Shown here piece by piece: positions 1 to 6,337 of a stretch of DNA of 6,428 nucleotides (position 1 is its first letter; every line of letters starts with the position of its first letter). Under the pieces are notes generated by a model. It was not told the DNA's origin and made no database searches. It saw only the letters and a list, made by a program, of their open reading frames with translations. Source of the stretch: Campylobacteraceae bacterium (GTDB taxonomy: Bacteria > Campylobacterota > Campylobacteria > Campylobacterales > Campylobacteraceae); contig CAADYZ010000006.1 of the NCBI GenBank assembly GCA_900753405.1, positions 1-6,428 on the forward strand, in the 5' to 3' direction. The translations under genes and the position numbers were made by a program.

Positions 1-15
1 ATTCGAATTTGACAC
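1..15. repeat. TTCGAA-centred palindrome, copy 1 (cut by window edge)
   Basis: The first 15 bases are identical to the last 15 bases of the 22-bp palindrome at 552-573, so this is probably the right-hand part of the same palindrome with its left arm outside the window. On the coding strand it encodes V-S-N-S-N. Confidence 0.6.
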
Positions 16-3000
16 TGAACCATTGACTACACTTGAACCACTAACATTTGAGTTTGCAGCGTTTGAGTTGTTTAGCGTTGAGTTAAGCACATTGCTGTTG
101 TTGAATTTTGCTGCATTTGCAGTCACATTTGTGACATTACTGCCTTGTACGCTCGCGTCTTTGACAACCGAGTTTGTGACATTGCTGTTTGTCGTCACGC
201 CGCCTGAAATCGAGCTGTTAGCGACATTTGAATTGCTGACATTTGAGAGGTAAAGCTGGCTGTTGTTAGCGACATTTGAGTTTGAGATGTTCGACATTAC
301 AGAGATCGAGCCGCTTAGGTTTGAGTCAGTAACATTTGAGTAGCGTGTCTCGCTGTTTGTAAGCGTTGTGTTTGCTGCTGTGCTGTTTGTAAGCGTTGAG
401 TTAGTGACGCTGCCGCCGCTGACATTTGACTTGCTAAGGTTCGAGTTGGTTGTAGTCGCGCTGATGATGTTGCTGCCGTCTGCTTTCGAGCCAGTCAAGT
501 TGCCGCCCAAAATTGTCGAGTTTGCAACGCTTGAATTAACCGTGTTTGAAAGTGTCAAATTCGAATTTGACACATTTACTTTGGTTAAATTTGAACCTGT
601 AAGCTTTGAGTTATCCACACTTCCGTTGATGAAGATCGACCCAGTCGCGGTTGAGTGGTTTGTCACGCTGTTCATCACCTGTCCGTTTGTAATGGTCGAG
701 TTGTAAAGCGTTGAATTGACTGCGTACGAATTTGAGATGTTTGTGCGGTTTGTTGTCGAGTTCAAAAGCCACGAGCCGTCAGTCACATTTGAGCTAAAAA
801 CTAGCATATTAGTCGCAGTCGAGTGGTTCAAAGTCGAGTTATACGCGCCGAAATTTTTGAGGTTTGACGCGGTGTATTGGTTGTTGTATTGCATCGTTGG
901 CAACCAGTTTGTGCGGTTATTGACATCCTTGTTGTCTAGTCCGTTTAGCCAGTCAGGGAATAGGATCGAGTTGTTTTTCCAGCCGTTGCCTGTGATGTTT
1001 GAGCCGACAATGACATTGTTGATGAGCGAACCTGCGCCTTGTGACGAGCTGTCAAAGGTGATACTGCTGTTTGAGATGTTGTTGCTGTTGATCGAGCCGT
1101 TAAGGTTTGTCAAAGTTGAATTGACAATCTCATTGCGGTGGATCGTATGCGTCTCGTCTCCAAATTTGTGCGACAAGTTGGAGTTTGCGATTGTCGTGTT
1201 AAACGCGCCTACAAATGAGCCGCTTACATTGTCGATTGTCGAATTTTGTGAGTAACCCATCCCCAAGTTGCTGCTGTTTGCAACGGTGCTGTTTGCGATG
1301 TCTTTGACGCTGCCTGTGACATTGTTAATCGAAGAATTTGTGATCGTATTTGTCATATTCATTTTTGAATTTGAAACATTTGAGCTGTTGATCGTCAAAT
1401 TCCCGCCAAGGACTGAGTTTGTCACGCTGCTGCTTTGGACTTTGCCGCTGTTGAATGTGCTGTTAGTGACATTGCTTTTGTGCGCGATCGAGTTGTTAAA
1501 TAAACTGCCTGTTACATTGCTGTTAAACGCACCTGCCAAGCCAGTGTCAAACCCTGCGAAAGTCACATTTGTAGCGTTACTGCCGTTGATTGTCGCGTTT
1601 GCTACGATTGAGTTTGTGATGTTACCATTTGTAAAGTAACCAAAATCCACAACATAACCATTTGACAAGTTGGTGTTGTTTGCAGTTGAGTTGCTTGCGA
1701 TGCTCGCATTTACCAAATTCGAATTTGATACATTTGATTTGGTGAAGATGGTGAGTGAGCCGTTTGAAGTTGCGTTTGTGATCGTGCCGTTAAAGACTTT
1801 TGAGCCCTCAAAGTGGCTGTTGGTTAGGGTGACCGTGCCGTTTGGTTGGCTTGTGACATTTGAGTTGATGAATGTCATTTTGTCCGCCTCTAAACCGCCA
1901 TTGACGCTTGAATTTACAAGCGTGCTTTGGTTGATGTGATTCTCTGTGCCTGAGAGGTTAGAGTTTTTCACGGTTGAATTTAAAATTGTCGAGTTGGCAA
2001 ATGCAACTTTGTCTGCGGTTGCGTTAATAAAGCTCGAATTTGTTGAGTTCGAATTTGAGATTGTCGCACCTGCTGTGACATTTGAATTATCAAGCGTGAC
2101 TTTGTCGATGTTGCCGCCGATGATTGTTGAGTGATTCACATCATTTCCGCTCATATTTGAGTGAATTAGCGTTGAGTTGCCAACTGATGTGTTTTTCAAA
2201 TTCGAATTTGTCACCTCTGCGTTTGTCACACTGCCGCCGATGGCTGTTGAAGTGTGAAGTTTTGAGTTGGTGATGTTTGAGTTGGTGGTTGTTGATTGCG
2301 AAATTGATGTGTTGTTAAGTGACGAGTTAGCAAAGTTGCTTTGATAAACATTGCCGCCGCTTAGGTTTGAGTTTGACGCATTTACTTTATCCACCCAAGT
2401 GTTGTTGAAGTTTGCGTTAGTTGCATTTGAGTTGTAAAGTTTTGCGTCATCAAAGCTTGTGCCGTTGATGTTTGAGTTGCTGACTTTTGAAGACTCGTTT
2501 ACCTTGCCGCCTTTGATGTTAGCACTTGAAATGTTGCTCTTGCCTGCGATGTTTGTGTTAGCAAGGTTTTTAACCGTGCTTGTATTTACGCCGATCAAAT
2601 TTGAGTTTAGCATATTATTCACATTCGCAATCGTCCCGCCGTTGAAAGTTGAGCCTGTTACATTCTTTACTCCGTTGATGTTAGAGTTGTTGAATTTTGA
2701 ACCGCTGATGCTCTCAACTTTTGCGATGTTTGAGTTTGCGACATTTGAGTTGTCAAGCTTGTCAAGTGAATTGACTTTTAGGTTAGTCACATTTGAGCCA
2801 TAAATCGCGCCCCAGTTATACACACCGCCGTTGATGACGCTGTTGTCGGTGCGGACTTGCTCGAAGGTGACATTGTTAAGCACATTGCCGCCGCCGTTTA
2901 GTGAAGAGCGGTTGATGATCGAGTTTGTGAAAGTCGAATTTGCAATGCCTTGTGAGAATTTGATGTTTGCGTTATTGCCAACAACATTGTAAAGTTGGCT

Positions 3001-6000
3001 GAATGTCGCGTTTGAGTTTGTAAGCGTTGCGTTGTTGAAAATTGTCGAATTTGCGTTTGAGAAAAAGAGTGTCGCACCGCCACCGACTGTTGAGTTGTTG
3101 ATCGTTGAGAATTTAACTTCGCTCTTGCCGTTGATGTGGCTTGATTGTGCGATGTTAGAGTTTGTGATCGTGTTGCCGTCTGTGAAAGTCGAGTTTCTAA
3201 TGGTTGTGTTTTTGATCACACTTTGTGAAGCAGTTGAGCCGCTAAGCTTGCCTTGATCAACGCTAGATTTACTTAGGTTTGAGTTTTTAACATCTGCTTT
3301 ATAGGTTGTGACATTATTTAGCTTTGAGTAGCTGATCTGCGCGCCTGATGTGTAGCTTGTGACATCAATTCGGCTGTTTGTGATCGTGCTGCCTGCGATG
3401 GCTACTTTGCCTGCGCCCATTGCGTTGATTTTACCGCCGCTTGCTACGACTGAGGCTGTGATGTCGCCTGTGACGCTTGAATTTGTGATTAAGATGTTGT
3501 TGTTGCCAGCTGCGCCTGCACCTCCCACAAAGCCGCCGATGATCGCCACGCCGTCTTTACCGACAATTGTCGAGTTTCTAACAACCACGCTGTTGTCTGT
3601 TGCGGTTTGGCTTCCCCACGCGCGTCCGCCTGTGACTGAGTCGTAAATGTAGCTGTTGTTTGAGATTGTCACATTGGTTGATGAAGCACTGCCTGTGTCT
3701 GCGTCACTGCCGATGACTTTACCCCAAACTGAGCCGTTGTTGATGTCGATTTTGTTGTTGTAGGCTTGATTACCGCTGCCACCTACTACATTGTTCCGAA
3801 CTTTTGCTTGGTTTGAGACGGTGACTGAGTTGCCAAACGAATTTGTGTTTGCTTGACCGCCAGTTACTTGTCCGCCAACGCTTGTGCCTTTACCGCTAAT
3901 GAGAACTTTTGAGTTGCTAGCTTCGCCACCTGCTGATTGTGAGCCGATGACTTGACCTTTGATGTCAGCGCCGTTTGTGACTGTTGCGTTAGATTGAGTT
4001 GCACTTTGCCAGTTTTGCTTGCCAGTTGATTGCGAACCGATGACATTGCCCTTAACGGTTGCGCCGCTTGCAGTTGCTGAGTTGAGTTTTGAAGCAGCGC
4101 CGTAGCTTGAACCGCCGATCAAACTTCCGCCAACTGTTGCGCCGTTTGAAGCTGACGCGCTGTTAGACTCAGAGCCTGCTTGTCCAATTGAGCCGGTGAC
4201 ATTATTGCCAACATTAGTTTTTCCGCTTACGCTTGCTGAGTTGCCCTTACCGTAGCTATCCACGCCGTCTGACTTACCGCCGACAACTTGTCCTGTTACG
4301 CGACCTGCGTTGTTAAGATCAACTTTGTTGTTAGTGATTTGTGCTCTATCACTCTTGCCGCCGTAAATGTCTCCAAAGACAACGCCTGTGCCTGTGCCAT
4401 TTGAGGTTACTTTGTTGCCAATTGCATTGCTTCCGCCGTAGTAGTCGCCTTTGCCGTAACCGCCTGCAACTTCACCTTTGATTAACGCGTCTTGTAGATT
4501 TACGCTGTTGTCTTGTGTGTTGCCGTGTGAGTTTGCCTTACCACCATAAACTGAGCCATTTACTTCTGACTTTGAGATTTCAACTTGGTTGTTTGTAACT
4601 GTGTTTGTGTTTTCGTATTGTGGGCGGTCTGGAATTCTTGAATTTGTGCCTTCTGTGACACCGCCGATGACATTGCCTTTGATCTTCGAGTTGTCTGAGA
4701 TGACAACTTTGTTTGAGCTTACATCCGTGCCTTTTTCACCAGCACTTGGAGCGTGAGTCACACCGCCGATGACGCCTCCGCCAGAGACTGAACCAACGGT
4801 TGTGTTTTTAAGGAAAACTTGGTTTGCGTTAGAGTATTTCTCGCTTGCTTCACCGCCTACGACTTTGTTATTAACCTGCGAGTTTGACATATTGACTTTA
4901 TTGCCCAAAGTAACAGACGACTTACCGCCATAAACCGTGCCAACGCCTGTTACTTTGTTTGCGTTTGCCGTGTTGTAGTCAGCGTGTGACTTATCAAAAT
5001 TTCGATCCTTGTCAAACTTAATCATCTCCGAAAGTCCGCCGTAGATGTTACCGTTGTTCATCGTCGTGTTGTGGATGTTAGCGGTGTTGTAGTTTGCAAC
5101 CATATCCGAAACTCTCTCAGACGCTGAGTTGCCCTCTTTGCCGCCGCTGCGTTGCCAGCCGCCTGCGATGTGCCCGTCTTTGCCGATGGTCGAGTTGATG
5201 ACATTTGCGGTGTTTTGCTCGGCGCGACCTGTTGATTCAGTCAAGCCACCAAAAACGCCTTGCGCGAAGATGTTTTCGGTTTTGATGTGACTGCCGACGA
5301 CATTAACCGTGTTGCCATCAGCCCTTCCGTCATTTCTCTCGTTGTAGTCTGCAACTGGCGTGCTGATAAGTCCTCCGACAACGCGCCCTTCTGTCGTGCT
5401 ATTAAAGACATTTGCCGTGTTGTTTTTCGCACCGCTGTTGTCCAAACCGCCCGCGCCGCTTGCTAGACCGCCGATGACGCTACCAGCGTAGCTATACATA
5501 ACAAGTGATTCGTAGCCAGTGCCGATGCCGACTTTGGCGATCGCTCCGCCCGTGCCAATGTGGCTGTTGTTTGTGACGGTGATCGTGTTGTTGTAAGCGC
5601 GTGAGTCCCAGTTTGAGCTCGCGCCACTAACAACCGCGCCATTTACGCGCGTGCCAACGAAAGTGTTGTTGTTAAACTGCGCTGTGCCAGTTGTGAATTC
5701 GCCATACATTTGGTTGAAAACTTTATCAGGCGTTCCGACAACGACATTTCCGCCGCTACCAAGGTTTGTAGTCCCCGCCGCACTTGCCGTTCCAGCAACC
5801 GCTGCCAACGCCGCCGCACCAACAACCGCTTTTCCTAAAATGCCGCTATTTTCAGGCGTAACCTCAGGTTTGTTTGCACTAGCAGTTTTAACGACTGCTT
5901 TGTTTTTCAAACTTGGTTTCTTGCTGCTTGCAACAACCTTTTTACCACTTGTCAAATTCGAATTTGACTTGACGCTGTTTTCAAGCAAGACCTTTTTAAC

Positions 6001-6039
6001 GACCTTTTTGCTTGACTTGTTGGTAGATTTTACCTTCAT
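1..6039 (-). CDS. Giant exported repeat protein, glycine-repeat plus pentapeptide-repeat (3' end outside window)
   Basis: One uninterrupted frame of 2,013 codons runs from ATG at 6039-6037 to the left edge. The start is secure: AAGGA lies 6 bases upstream and an in-frame TAA sits at 6054-6052. Order of parts: lysine-rich leader and signal peptide (1-87), G-x-V-x-G-G repeats (88-881), pentapeptide-type repeats (882-2013 and onward). The protein is extremely rich in Asn, Ser, Thr, Gly and Val, poor in Pro and Arg, and has no Cys among visible residues, as is common for passengers of type V surface proteins. I infer a beta-helical surface or secreted fibre, probably an adhesin or a surface-coat component. 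No catalytic motif is seen. The C-terminus, which would show an autotransporter barrel, a type I secretion signal or another anchor, is missing, so the export route is unproven. I do not recognise a named gene. Confidence 0.93.
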   Translation of the reverse strand, partial: MKVKSTNKSSKKVVKKVLLENSVKSNSNLTSGKKVVASSKKPSLKNKAVVKTASANKPEVTPENSGILGKAVVGAAALAAVAGTASAAGTTNLGSGGNVVVGTPDKVFNQMYGEFTTGTAQFNNNTFVGTRVNGAVVSGASSNWDSRAYNNTITVTNNSHIGTGGAIAKVGIGTGYESLVMYSYAGSVIGGLASGAGGLDNSGAKNNTANVFNSTTEGRVVGGLISTPVADYNERNDGRADGNTVNVVGSHIKTENIFAQGVFGGLTESTGRAEQNTANVINSTIGKDGHIAGGWQRSGGKEGNSASERVSDMVANYNTANIHNTTMNNGNIYGGLSEMIKFDKDRNFDKSHADYNTANANKVTGVGTVYGGKSSVTLGNKVNMSNSQVNNKVVGGEASEKYSNANQVFLKNTTVGSVSGGGVIGGVTHAPSAGEKGTDVSSNKVVISDNSKIKGNVIGGVTEGTNSRIPDRPQYENTNTVTNNQVEISKSEVNGSVYGGKANSHGNTQDNSVNLQDALIKGEVAGGYGKGDYYGGSNAIGNKVTSNGTGTGVVFGDIYGGKSDRAQITNNKVDLNNAGRVTGQVVGGKSDGVDSYGKGNSASVSGKTNVGNNVTGSIGQAGSESNSASASNGATVGGSLIGGSSYGAASKLNSATASGATVKGNVIGSQSTGKQNWQSATQSNATVTNGADIKGQVIGSQSAGGEASNSKVLISGKGTSVGGQVTGGQANTNSFGNSVTVSNQAKVRNNVVGGSGNQAYNNKIDINNGSVWGKVIGSDADTGSASSTNVTISNNSYIYDSVTGGRAWGSQTATDNSVVVRNSTIVGKDGVAIIGGFVGGAGAAGNNNILITNSSVTGDITASVVASGGKINAMGAGKVAIAGSTITNSRIDVTSYTSGAQISYSKLNNVTTYKADVKNSNLSKSSVDQGKLSGSTASQSVIKNTTIRNSTFTDGNTITNSNIAQSSHINGKSEVKFSTINNSTVGGGATLFFSNANSTIFNNATLTNSNATFSQLYNVVGNNANIKFSQGIANSTFTNSIINRSSLNGGGNVLNNVTFEQVRTDNSVINGGVYNWGAIYGSNVTNLKVNSLDKLDNSNVANSNIAKVESISGSKFNNSNINGVKNVTGSTFNGGTIANVNNMLNSNLIGVNTSTVKNLANTNIAGKSNISSANIKGGKVNESSKVSNSNINGTSFDDAKLYNSNATNANFNNTWVDKVNASNSNLSGGNVYQSNFANSSLNNTSISQSTTTNSNITNSKLHTSTAIGGSVTNAEVTNSNLKNTSVGNSTLIHSNMSGNDVNHSTIIGGNIDKVTLDNSNVTAGATISNSNSTNSSFINATADKVAFANSTILNSTVKNSNLSGTENHINQSTLVNSSVNGGLEADKMTFINSNVTSQPNGTVTLTNSHFEGSKVFNGTITNATSNGSLTIFTKSNVSNSNLVNASIASNSTANNTNLSNGYVVDFGYFTNGNITNSIVANATINGSNATNVTFAGFDTGLAGAFNSNVTGSLFNNSIAHKSNVTNSTFNSGKVQSSSVTNSVLGGNLTINSSNVSNSKMNMTNTITNSSINNVTGSVKDIANSTVANSSNLGMGYSQNSTIDNVSGSFVGAFNTTIANSNLSHKFGDETHTIHRNEIVNSTLTNLNGSINSNNISNSSITFDSSSQGAGSLINNVIVGSNITGNGWKNNSILFPDWLNGLDNKDVNNRTNWLPTMQYNNQYTASNLKNFGAYNSTLNHSTATNMLVFSSNVTDGSWLLNSTTNRTNISNSYAVNSTLYNSTITNGQVMNSVTNHSTATGSIFINGSVDNSKLTGSNLTKVNVSNSNLTLSNTVNSSVANSTILGGNLTGSKADGSNIISATTTNSNLSKSNVSGGSVTNSTLTNSTAANTTLTNSETRYSNVTDSNLSGSISVMSNISNSNVANNSQLYLSNVSNSNVANSSISGGVTTNSNVTNSVVKDASVQGSNVTNVTANAAKFNNSNVLNSTLNNSNAANSNVSGSSVVNGSVSNSN
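552..573. repeat. Perfect 22-bp palindrome, copy 2
   Basis: Every base pairs with its mirror from the C562/G563 centre out to G552/C573. The core is CAAATTCGAATTTG with GTGT/ACAC extensions. In the coding frame it reads V-S-N-S-N-L-T, which fits the local pentapeptide consensus. Confidence 0.85.
871..990 (-). other. Non-repetitive aromatic insertion within the pentapeptide region (residues 1684-1723)
   Basis: For about 40 residues the five-residue pattern stops. The segment contains three tryptophans (1687, 1697, 1712), two prolines (1695, 1714), two tyrosines (1718, 1722) and D-N-K-D around 1702-1705. Regular repeats resume at about residue 1724. Trp is rare elsewhere in the protein, so this looks like a defined loop or small module projecting from the helix. 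Its function is unknown. Confidence 0.6.
1714..1727. repeat. 14-bp palindrome CAAATTCGAATTTG, copy 3
   Basis: A perfect 14-bp palindrome centred at 1720/1721. It encodes S-N-S-N-L within the pentapeptide region, in the same frame as the other copies. Confidence 0.8.
2197..2210. repeat. 14-bp palindrome CAAATTCGAATTTG, copy 4
   Basis: A perfect 14-bp palindrome centred at 2203/2204, again in the frame that gives S-N-L and neighbours on the coding strand. A degenerate relative with only the TTCGAA centre lies at about 2048-2053. Confidence 0.8.
3397..5778 (-). repeat. Glycine-punctuated beta-helix repeat region (residues about 88-881)
   Basis: About 21 degenerate repeats, averaging roughly 30-35 residues, lie between the first clear GG (residues 190-191) and the last (835-836). 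The pattern is N-x-(V/A)-x-(V/I/L)-x-N-(S/T), a variable stretch, then G-x-(V/I)-x-G-(G/S). Examples of the closing motif are GRVVGG, GNIYGG, GTVYGG, GDIYGG, GQVVGG and GNVIGS. Early repeats often carry N-T-A-N before the strand; the stretch around 640-720 uses S-Q-S after the glycine. Longer polar loops with K, D, E and R sit between strands in the first third. This is typical of right-handed beta-helix passengers of autotransporter-like proteins. Repeat borders are approximate, and residues 88-190 are less regular. Confidence 0.75.
5779..6039 (-). other. Extended lysine-rich leader and signal peptide (residues 1-87)
   Basis: Residues 1-57 carry 16 lysines, no arginine and almost no acidic residues. 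SSKK occurs at 9-12 and 38-41 and KKVV at 11-14 and 33-36, suggesting a small internal duplication. A hydrophobic Ala/Val/Leu-rich core follows (about 66-84) and ends in T-A-S-A, giving a signal-peptidase I type A-x-A site after Ala87. At 87 residues this is much longer than a standard Sec signal (about 20-30). Long basic extensions are known in several large type V secreted proteins, but this one does not match the canonical ESPR sequence as I know it. Cleavage at 87 is inferred. Confidence 0.75.
5951..5968. repeat. 18-bp palindrome GTCAAATTCGAATTTGAC, copy 5, in the leader
   Basis: A perfect 18-bp palindrome centred at 5959/5960. It encodes K-S-N-S-N-L-T (residues 24-30) in the basic leader, far from the pentapeptide domain. 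Here the five-residue repeat cannot explain the sequence. Confidence 0.85.
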
Positions 6040-6083
6040 AGTAAATCCTTTTTAATAAAGTAATTTCTCATCCAAATTAGCAT
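6036..6083 (-). CDS. Possible 15-codon leader ORF overlapping the giant gene's start
   Basis: An ATG at 6083-6081 opens a frame reading MLIWMRNYFIKKDLL and stops at TGA 6038-6036. That TGA overlaps the giant gene's ATG as ATGA, the classic arrangement for translational coupling. The sequence AGGTGAT, which matches part of the anti-Shine-Dalgarno complement, lies 5 bases before this ATG (6095-6089). A second in-frame ATG is at 6071-6069. Ribosomes reading it would pass through the AT hairpin at 6061-6079 and the AAGGA of the main gene. It is very short and no comparison is available, so it may be chance. Confidence 0.3.
   Translation of the reverse strand: MLIWMRNYFIKKDLL
6046..6050 (-). promoter_or_regulatory. 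Ribosome binding site of the giant gene
   Basis: AAGGA on the minus strand is separated by TTTACT (6 bases) from the ATG at 6039. Together with the in-frame TAA at 6054-6052 it fixes the start codon. Confidence 0.85.
6061..6079 (-). promoter_or_regulatory. AT hairpin just upstream of the ribosome binding site
   Basis: TAATTT and AAATTA form 6-bp arms around a 7-base loop (GGATGAG on the transcript). It ends about 10 bases upstream of the AAGGA. All-AT pairing makes it weak. It could modulate access to the start region or be chance in AT-rich sequence. Confidence 0.3.
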
Positions 6084-6088
6084 TCCAA

Positions 6089-6095
6089 ATCACCT
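6089..6095 (-). promoter_or_regulatory. Shine-Dalgarno-like AGGTGAT before the leader ORF
   Basis: AGGTGAT on the minus strand is followed by TTGGA and then ATG at 6083. The placement suits translation initiation of the short leader ORF, and it is a better match than expected for an unused ATG. Confidence 0.35.
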
Positions 6096-6134
6096 GACTG
6101 GTTTAAAACTTAGAAGCAGATTTCCAAGTTTTTG

Positions 6135-6168
6135 TGGCAGACGCCAAAGAAGAGTTTGAAGAAAACTC
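6135..6168 (-). promoter_or_regulatory. Two tandem small hairpins in the 5' leader
   Basis: One hairpin has GAGTTT/AAACTC arms (6 bp) and a 5-base loop at 6152-6168. The next has TGGC/GCCA arms (4 bp) and a 4-base loop at 6135-6146, with partial extension into flanking T and A bases. If transcription starts near either upstream promoter candidate, both lie in the untranslated leader. They lack a following T-run on the coding strand, so they are not a convincing terminator. A structural or RNA-stability role is only inferred. Confidence 0.3.
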
Positions 6169-6253
6169 AGTCAAATGAACCGTTGCAAAATGGTAACAAC
6201 CAATTTGTAAGGCGTTTTAGAAAACTTCACAATGCTAAAAAACTGAATGCGAC

Positions 6254-6286
6254 ATTTTAAGACACTAAACTTAAAAAACATTTAAA
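6254..6286 (-). promoter_or_regulatory. Candidate promoter A
   Basis: TAAAAT (6259-6254, minus strand) resembles a sigma-70 -10 box. Upstream lie a T-rich stretch and TTTAAATGTT (6286-6277), one mismatch from the TTTAAGTnTT element described for Campylobacter jejuni promoters. The 21-base gap from TTTAAA to the -10 is longer than ideal. It would give an untranslated leader of about 200 bases. Confidence 0.3.
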
Positions 6287-6299
6287 GAGCATTAAGTTT
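6267..6299. repeat. AT-rich inverted repeat, possible weak plus-strand terminator
   Basis: AAACTTAA (6267-6274) and TTAAGTTT (6292-6299) form 8-bp arms with a 17-base spacer, and a T-run at 6297-6302 follows on the plus strand. The arms contain only one G/C pair, so as an intrinsic terminator it would be weak. It overlaps candidate promoter A. Confidence 0.2.
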
Positions 6300-6337
6300 T
6301 TTGGTTGGTAAAGTGGCGAATTTTGTTACATTTTTAC

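Larger units (their letters stand above)
1..3396 (-). repeat. Pentapeptide-repeat region, at least 1,130 residues (residues about 882-2013 and beyond)
   Basis: The protein repeats every five residues with consensus N-S-(N/T)-(L/V/I)-(T/S/N), for example NSNLT, NSTLT, NSNVS and GGNLT. This fits the pentapeptide-repeat family pattern (small residue, then D/N, then a hydrophobic centre residue, then S/T, then G/N). The hydrophobic residue holds its phase over long runs: about 16 pentapeptides between bases 361 and 660 have no shift. Insertions of one to several residues occur elsewhere, e.g. one residue near bases 256-273. Known pentapeptide proteins form a quadrilateral beta-helix with four units (20 residues) per turn, so this region could hold over 50 turns. 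Unlike typical members, the centre residue is often Val or Ile instead of Leu or Phe. The region continues past the left edge. Confidence 0.8.

Noticed and set aside
23..3256. A series of plus-strand open frames (23-253, 368-706, 716-1255, 1268-1639, 1670-1939, 2459-2803, 3032-3256) with repeated T-F-E-L-type peptides
   Set aside because: They all lie in one frame antisense to the pentapeptide repeats and mirror its 15-bp periodicity. They have no consistent ribosome binding sites and are broken by stops, while the minus-strand frame is open throughout. They are shadows.
1..3396. A tandem DNA repeat or CRISPR-like array, suggested by the recurring 15-base words
   Set aside because: The words are degenerate, in frame, and vary at codon third positions with changing residues. 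They reflect protein repeats; there are no fixed repeats with unique spacers.
1..3396. Gyrase-protecting pentapeptide protein (Qnr/MfpA-like)
   Set aside because: Those are cytoplasmic, around 180-220 residues and acidic. This protein has an export signal, is ten times longer and is nearly uncharged in the repeat region.
2898..5825. Short minus-strand open frames at 2898-3083, 3864-4046, 5241-5432 and 5643-5825
   Set aside because: They overlap the giant gene in other frames, are about 60 codons long and show only frame-shifted repeat composition.
5260..6055. Plus-strand open frames at 5260-5466 and 5651-6055
   Set aside because: They are antisense to the leader and the first repeats of the giant gene; the second is simply the reverse of the Ala-rich signal core and lysine codons. 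No start signals or recognisable protein.
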